Assembly: GCA_015501605.1 (NCBI GenBank)
Contig: JADNRZ010000007.1
Location: 2,170,001-2,234,000, forward strand
Reading direction: 5' to 3'
Source of the DNA: Panaeolus papilionaceus
Taxonomy: Eukaryota; Basidiomycota; Agaricomycetes; Agaricales
Length of the DNA stretch: 64,000 nucleotides
In this document: one piece after another, positions 58,060-64,000 of the stretch
Layout: each line of letters opens with the position of its first letter
How positions within the stretch are numbered: position 1 is the first letter of the stretch
Made by a program: the position numbers and the translations under genes
The notes under the pieces: model-generated
Told to the model about the DNA's origin: nothing
What the model saw: the letters and a program-made list of their open reading frames with translations, nothing else
The model's database searches: none

Positions 58060-60600
58060 ATCGTTTGGGTCGGTGTTTGAATTGATGGTCAAGGAAAATC
58101 ATGCATCAAATCAAGCTTCAACCCAAACCACCATCATCGTCGTGTTCTATCTAAAAACTACCCACCCTTGTTTCCTCTTTTCTACGCCTCTTCCTCACCT
58201 TTTTTACAGTGTCCATCGAAAATTACATAGTCACTGCAGTTGGTATGGCTAGGGTGGCCCCATGTAGGTAACTCGTCATTTTCAAGGACTTTGGACTAGA
58301 TATTTGTGAGTAATGGCATCCTAATACAACCTGTCGCGACTCTGACTCATTTTCAACGTTTTTAGTGTATTTATATAAAAAAATAATACTCTTTGGTTCA
58401 CTGTCCGTCACCTGCACCTTCCAGTCTGCTTTGAGTAGTCGACACACACACACACACCTGTTCTCTTAAGGCTCCCATATCCGCGTCCAGTACCTCTGTT
58501 GCATTTCCCTTTTCATAGTTCATCCGTTCACCACCGAGACCCGTCGTTGGATTTGGATTTGGACGTCACTCTCTGCGTGGATTTTAAGATTGTGTTGGAA
58601 TGTGTAGTGTCGGAGAACGACTGAGGGGAGGTGGATATGAGTGCGTTTTTGAACGGAATTGAAGCGTGTACATGGAGAGGAGCTACATGAACTGACACCG
58701 TTTTCTGAGTTTTCGTTAATAGGTTGGGCTGGGGAGAAATAACAGGACAGAAATTGCGGATTCATAAATTTCGGTGAGCACGCTTCTCATGATTGTTAAT
58801 TCCCATTTTGTCAACTCATTTTCCTACATTCAAGTTCCCTAGCCATCGTGGCGCCTCTGCCTCTCTTTTGGACTACTACATTACTTGTGTCACGATGGCG
58901 TGTGCATGACCATCAACGTAGTTTATGTCAAATGAGACTTTGAAACGAAGGAGCTCAGTCAAGGTACATCCATTTATTTCTCTGACTACTAATGCTGCTG
59001 ACGCTGTGGCAACCTTGCACAGATGTGCTCGCGATATCGGTAATACAGCTTATGCGCAGCTCCTCTCGTTTTTCACGGGTTGGTGTATGATGGAGCGCCA
59101 CGCAAGAGGCTTCTGTCTGGGGTGAAGATTGCCCTTTGGCGAGAGGAACGTTAGGTGAGTGTAAACAACGTTATCCCGAACCTCAATATCCAATTCCCAA
59201 ATGCAGGCAGCAATACTTTCCCTACTTTGCACCATGTCAAACCGCCAACAGCGATTTATCCCCAGTCCCACTCCGGCCTTACTCGCTTAGCGCCCCCAAC
59301 GCCGTCTACTTCTATCCCACATCCTGATACGCCTCTTAAAACTCCTCCACTGTATCAACGTGTCGCTGCCGTTAGGCTCTTACCACCAACGACTCTCCTC
59401 ATCCCCTCCTCAATCATTTCGCGACAATTACCTCAAACATATTGTCGGGGCTGGACTCAGTACTGCAACGGAGCAGCGCGATATAACAAGTGAAATCACA
59501 AACCTCATCACCTGCTGGCAGCGATGAACGAATTGACATGCCATTCCCCCCCTTGCACCCTATTTACGACGATTCCATGACAAGTGTACTTGGAAAACCA
59601 CTCTCACCTCTCCATCGGCGTCATTCCCAATAATAGATTCATCGTCGTCGCTATTTCCACCCTCACTCCTTCCCAACGACCATCATCAACTCACTGTCGT
59701 GTCTCCTCACCTTTCCCTCTTCCACGTCTTTCAAATACATTCCTTGGGCCGTTTTAACCAAAGCCTACCTTTTTTTCGCATTAATCTGCGCATCAACATG
59801 GACATCATTCCATTTCCCCGAACCAAAGAAGCAGCCACCCACCATGTAAACAACACCGCTGCCCCGGTCAACGCGATGTTTATTACCGTTACCCAAGCCA
59901 TTTAAGGTCAACTCATTAATATGGATGTCTAGTGGCGGGTGACATGTGAGCAGGGTGAAGAGCGTTTAGAGGTGGAGTCGGGATTGGGGAGGAAGCGACA
60001 GCGGGGGGTGTTATTTGATGGGGACTTTGACCTCTAGATCAAGCCAGGCCTCAGCGATGGGCCTCACTCCTTCCATAACACCAACTCCAACACCTTATGC
60101 TACTTTACATGGGTGTTTGCTGGCTGTAGTTGTCGTTGATGATCCAGGAAACGACGTTGGTGGTTGGACTGTTGGGTTGGCAGGGGGTGCGCGGTGGGGG
60201 GGTCTGTAAGGAGATCACTACTTTCGCTCATAAGGTGCGCCAGGCTGTAGCGATACACCTCGCTCAAATTATAGTAGCAATCCCAACATCTTACGCTGCT
60301 CTTCATGGGTGTTAGCGGGATGTAGGTGTGGTGGGTGGTCCAGGAAAGGTCGTTGGTTGGAACGGTTGTGTAGTTGGGGTTAGGGTTTAGCGGGAGCGCC
60401 AGGCGCAATAATTGAGATACTGCCCTGTAGGTATGCGATTGGTGTTGGGTGCGAGGGTGAAAAGATGAATGGGATGGAGGTTGAGACGTTTATGTGTAGA
60501 AGACATTAGCGAAGACGGAAGGAGACGAGGCAAGGGTGAATAACTAGAGGAGCACTGAGTCCATCGTCGGTATGAGTTACCGACATTAGTGCTTTGGGTT
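58060..60600 (+). repeat. R7: copy of the R repeat
   Basis: A full-length copy starting GTTTGGGTCGGTGTTTGAAT. Conserved patches: RCARDIGNTAYAQLLSFFTG with MMERHARGFCLG (59022-59125) behind a CAG acceptor; the Pro-rich VKPPTAIYPQSHSGLTRLAP, LPPTTLLIPSSIIS (59225-59430); SPHLSLFHVFQIHSLGRFNQ with VNAMFITVTQAI (59699-59905); MGLTPSITPTPTPYATLHGC with VVDDPGNDVGGW (60058-60209). The intact DNA at 59030-59040 gives the empty site of the element in R3. Confidence 0.8.
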
Positions 60601-60696
60601 TGTTATCCTTGTGAGTGATATCCTTCGCTTATAGTCCAAAATCTGATGAATTTATGGCCGTTTTGCTGAAAATTTTTGGATAGGCATGGTGGCATA

Positions 60697-61170
60697 CAGT
60701 CGTCTCTGAAATAACCGATAGCGGTCGGTGGACACCTCGAGCTATCGGTTATGGGAGAGTATCGGGTACCTCAGAGCATAAAAATAAAATATAGACAAAA
60801 TTCAATATTTTTCAGGGTAGCAGGACCCTGATTGTGACCTATCGTGACTAAAAGTCACCGCATAGCGGTCTCGATTGACGCAAATTCGCCTGATTTCACC
60901 TCCATTTCTGTCTTGGTGTTGATATGTAAGGCCGAATATGCTCAAAACCCGACCAAATCTATCAAATAGGGTGAAATTTTTTCGAAAATTGGACCCTGAA
61001 GGGTCGAAAACCTATCGCTTTTTCTAGTTTTGAACTATCGGCTATCGCATAGAGGAGAGTTATCGGTTATGGAGCCAATTTCCCCGCCTACCGAATTGGT
61101 GGACGCAAAAATCTATCGGTTAGAGCAGAGTATCGGTTATCACAGGTATCGGTTATATCAGAGACGACTG
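60697..61170. mobile_element. TA-flanked MITE with ATCGGTTAT subterminal repeats, 474 bp
   Basis: The ends CAGTCGTCTCTGAAATAACC and the reverse complement of TATATCAGAGACGACTG match except one base, with TA outside each end (60695-60696, 61171-61172). At least six copies of (T)ATCGGTTAT, some degenerate, lie just inside the ends. The paralogous region 51540-51600 (GGATAGGCATAGTGACATATATTTTAGACG) is the unoccupied site and has a single TA. There is no coding capacity. The pattern fits a non-autonomous Tc1/mariner (Fot/pogo-like) element. Confidence 0.88.
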
Positions 61171-63064
61171 TATTTTTAGACGACGCGGTTTAAATCAAGA
61201 TTATGCTACCAACATCACAGCATTGTCATCTTATCGGGCATCGACGCCTCACAGATAAAGTTCGGCCAATGGCCCTATTTTAGCGTAGAAGTAGTCAAGT
61301 AGAGGACTCGTTTTCCTCAGTTTGAATTCATTGCATCGAACTGTATTTTTTCGCGTGTCTTGGGCTATCCCAATTCTGTGTGCCGTTTCAACCTCAGCGT
61401 CGACTTCACCACCACGAGTACGACGTCACAATAATGGGAGACTTTGAACGATGTTGAACAGTTCACAGTTGATATGTATCTAAGGCTACAGAGTGAAATG
61501 TTGAAAATATTTAACGTGTACCATTCGTTCAGGCTCAATTCACGAAACCAGAAAGGAACAGCATACGACAAAAGTCTAAAGGAAATGCAGAGTCAGTGCG
61601 AAGACCTGGACAACTACGCCTACTTTGGTTTGAAAATCCTTTTCAAAGTAGAGGAAATACCTCCAGGGTTTTCGATTATGGTTATACATTTAGCTCCTGA
61701 TCAGAGGGCTGGACCCGATTAGCCTCGGGGAGCCTGGTCAGGTTCGACACCAATAAAAATATTATTTTTAGCTAATCGGCTTGGACCAGCCTGAACAGAG
61801 CTGGCGCACCTGTAGCCACCGTACCACTGCTTCTGTATATTTTAAGGAATCATTCTCAATGCGCTCCCTTACCCCGACCGTGGACTCGATAATATATCTT
61901 TTATTTAAACAATTAATTTACATGGTTGGAGTAAAAGAGTGGTACGGAACATGAGAACACAATTAAAGAATGCGACGCACTCGAGAGTTGAAATGGGGTG
62001 GGGAAGAGAGAAACAAAGCGGGGGTCATAAACATTCAAGTGGAGGATGGTAGTGGTAGAGCGGTTAGGGTTGTGGAGCGACAGCTGGTGTAGCAAGTGAA
62101 GGACGGTGGTGGTTATGCAAGTCGGGTAATGGGTGGGTGTAGGTGATAGGAAAGTCAAGCGTACAGGTGACCCGGATAGGTCGCGGGTCAGATCATTAGG
62201 CGCGGGTGGGGTGCGGTCAGCTTTAGTCTACCCGCGGGCTTCAAAACGAGTCCAAGAGCGCTCGAAACGGCCCAAAATTGAGCAAGGTACGCTCAAAATA
62301 CGAACAGCTTCGTATTTCGGCAACATCTTGCCTCAAAGTTGTCCGTTCTGGACGCTCTTGGGCGCTTTTTGCGCAGAAAACCAACGGGTACACATGTAGA
62401 GTACGCCACAGGGAGGGGTCCGGGTCAGCGATTTCGTAGCTGGGGGTTACCCGTGATGTAGAAGCTGTTGGGAAGCTGGTAAGACAGTGGGTTTGCGTTC
62501 ATTTTGGGTGGTGATCGTGGTTATACAAAAACACAACATACCGTCCCACTCCAGTCCTTGGCTGTCCATTGTGTTCAGTTAATTCTATGTAAAACATAAA
62601 AAGATGTTGGTTAGACGACGAAGTAAGAACCAACAAGTCTTACTGTGTGTCAAATCCAGAATAAGGCGCACCCAACAGCTGAGCATGATGAAGAAAACGA
62701 AACTGAAGCCCCCAGTAGATGTGTTCGCAGGTGTGAACGTCTTCCTAGTGGGCTTCAGTGGTAGAATAAGAAGGAAAACCCGACAGCGAGACGCTCTTTG
62801 GGTTCAACTAGGACTGACCAAGACGCGTCCCAGACTCAAAACTAAATGCAGTGAGTTCCACAAACAGCCTGCTCAGCAAGTGCGCAGCTATGGCGAGCTA
62901 ATTTGTGTTCATCACTGCTCTTTAGAGGAGCAGGGAGCGAGAGGCAGCCTGGCCTCTCCCTTGGAGAGACGTGTGAGAGAGCACACTAGCTCATGTGTCA
63001 CGCTGTTAACGTGACCGTGAGCCATCCCAATTGGGGTAATGGCGAATAATTATTATCTCGAGTT

Positions 63065-63155
63065 ATGGCGAAGTCTTTGTGGTCTTCGCCATTTTATCTG
63101 GTTCACCTGCCAAAAATCGTGAACCAAAGTGTGAATCTATGGCGAAGACTTCGCC
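63065..63155. other. GGCGAAG/CTTCGCC palindromes
   Basis: ATGGCGAAG (63065-63073) faces CTTCGCCAT (63084-63092) across a 10-nt loop. GGCGAAGACTTCGCC (63141-63155) is a second palindrome of the same motif. The surrounding 61173-63289 has no gene that I can support; a GC-rich patch with repeated ACCCG/CGGGT words lies at ~62165-62460. Confidence 0.35.
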
Positions 63156-63289
63156 CCAGCGGCCGTGCTCACACTATAACCAATTGTGACCTCGCAGCGC
63201 TCCTTACTCGCATGAATCATTTATGAGCATTATGCTGTCTTGACGATGGTTCATGCATCTATGCCAAATGATTCATAGCTTAAATTAAC

Positions 63290-64000
63290 ATTTGGGTCTG
63301 AGTTTCCGATAACCGACAAATTCTCATCGTTTGCAGTGTACCTATATGAAACAATATTATTTGTTTATATAAATTGTTTTTGTTCACCTGGTCATGCTCT
63401 CAACGGTCATTGACTCGTTCTTTGCTTCCATATCTGGCGATCTGGGTCCTCACGAGTCGGGGTTTTAGCTTCGCCACTTTCATTGACTTGTCCCTCCTTC
63501 AGGAATCGGTGGCCGGAACAGAATAGCGAGCCTCCATGTCTCCAACTTTCTGCCGACGTCACCAATGCACTGACACGTCGCAATGTCATTCACATTCTTT
63601 GCACTGCAATACCTCATTGCGTTCCACTTCCTCCAACCCCTCAGGCCTCAGCTATTTCTCAGAACAATTAGACTTGTCACTATTTTTTCTCCAGTATCAG
63701 CGACAGTTTTCTCTGCACGTGCACTCAATCAGCCAACAAGAATTACGCTGAAGCTGGGATCAGTATTGCCGTTCAGCTCACCAATTGATTTCCATACATC
63801 TCATCACCGCTACCTTTAATTCTCGCAGATGCACCTCCTCAGCTTTACTCTCTACTATGTCTTCCACGTCTCCTTTCTCATGAACCTTGACACAACTCGA
63901 CTCCTCTCTGCTGTTCCACCTCTCTTATGTGACGTTCAACCGCCTTACCCAAGTCATGTCACTTCTGTAGATCATGGAAGTCTGATACACTAAATGGGTG
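63290..64000 (+). repeat. R10: copy of the R repeat of the R0 subtype, runs off the right edge
   Basis: It is close to 13760-14590: TTTGGGTCTGAGTTTCCG, TTCACCTGGTCATGCTCTCA, TTTGCTTCCATATCTGGCGA, CACTGACACGTCGCAATGTC and CTCTACTATGTCTTCCACG. A deletion after GGGGTTTTAG removes about 140 bp present in R0. The frame TLYYVFHVSFLMNLDTTRLL is kept (63830-63930). The array therefore continues beyond the window. Confidence 0.75.

Noticed and set aside
15013..60390. TTAGGG/CCCTAA words such as GGGTTAGGGTTAG at ~15017, 36590, 43290, 46390, 51250, 56035 and 60375, as telomeric tracts
   Set aside because: Each has only one or two units and always sits at the same place in the R tail, so it is part of the repeat, not a telomere.
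62604..63014. 136-codon plus-strand frame rich in Arg and Lys
   Set aside because: No family pattern, no promoter or splice support, and base composition typical of repeat debris.

Overview
The window looks like nuclear DNA of a filamentous fungus, most probably an agaricomycete (mushroom-forming basidiomycete). Genes are cut by many 51-90 bp GT-AG introns. The mobile elements are of kinds common in that class: a Plavaka-type protein, a PIF/Harbinger element, a hAT element, a solo LTR and small elements flanked by TA. The degenerate genes include an F-box/LRR-type gene and a proteinase-K-like subtilase. I see no rRNA, tRNA or CRISPR.

Layout. 1-11.6 kb is comparatively gene-like: the 3' half of a Plavaka transposon protein; three paralogues of a protein with a helical N-terminal part, a Pro-rich linker and a C-terminal beta-sandwich (A on minus, pseudogene C on minus, B on plus); and a small four-exon acidic protein gene. 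From 12 kb to the end the window is a decayed, repeatedly duplicated array. Its unit is a P-loop GTPase gene on the minus strand (G) placed head-to-head with a ~1.6-2.5 kb repeat on the plus strand (R). G copies lie at 12.0-13.3, 15.6-17.2, 20.5-22.0 and 52.2-53.6 kb, with fragments near 29.2, 37.9, 48.6, 51.9 and 57.3 kb. R copies lie at 13.5, 22.4, 34.5, 38.7, 49.0, 53.7, 58.1 and 63.3 kb (+), with one inverted copy at 43.1-45.4 kb. Two units carry a second GTPase relic (H, plus strand) fused tail-to-tail to a truncated G gene at the same kind of junction.

Only two GTPases have fully open, phase-consistent exon chains: G2 (15644-17159, 408 aa) and G5 (52247-53623, 377 aa). The others carry stops, frameshifts or truncations. 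R looks like a dead protein-coding gene of unknown function: different copies keep the same protein-like frames and intron borders, but none is open end to end.

Insertions cut the array: a hAT element (17368-20000) with a nested solo LTR (17862-18433), a 4.76 kb Harbinger element (29733-34495), and three TA-flanked elements (27038-27907, 39113-39620, 60697-61170). Empty-site paralogues inside the window confirm several of these. Several otherwise good genes are broken by one in-frame TGA, which suggests C-to-T decay of CGA codons.
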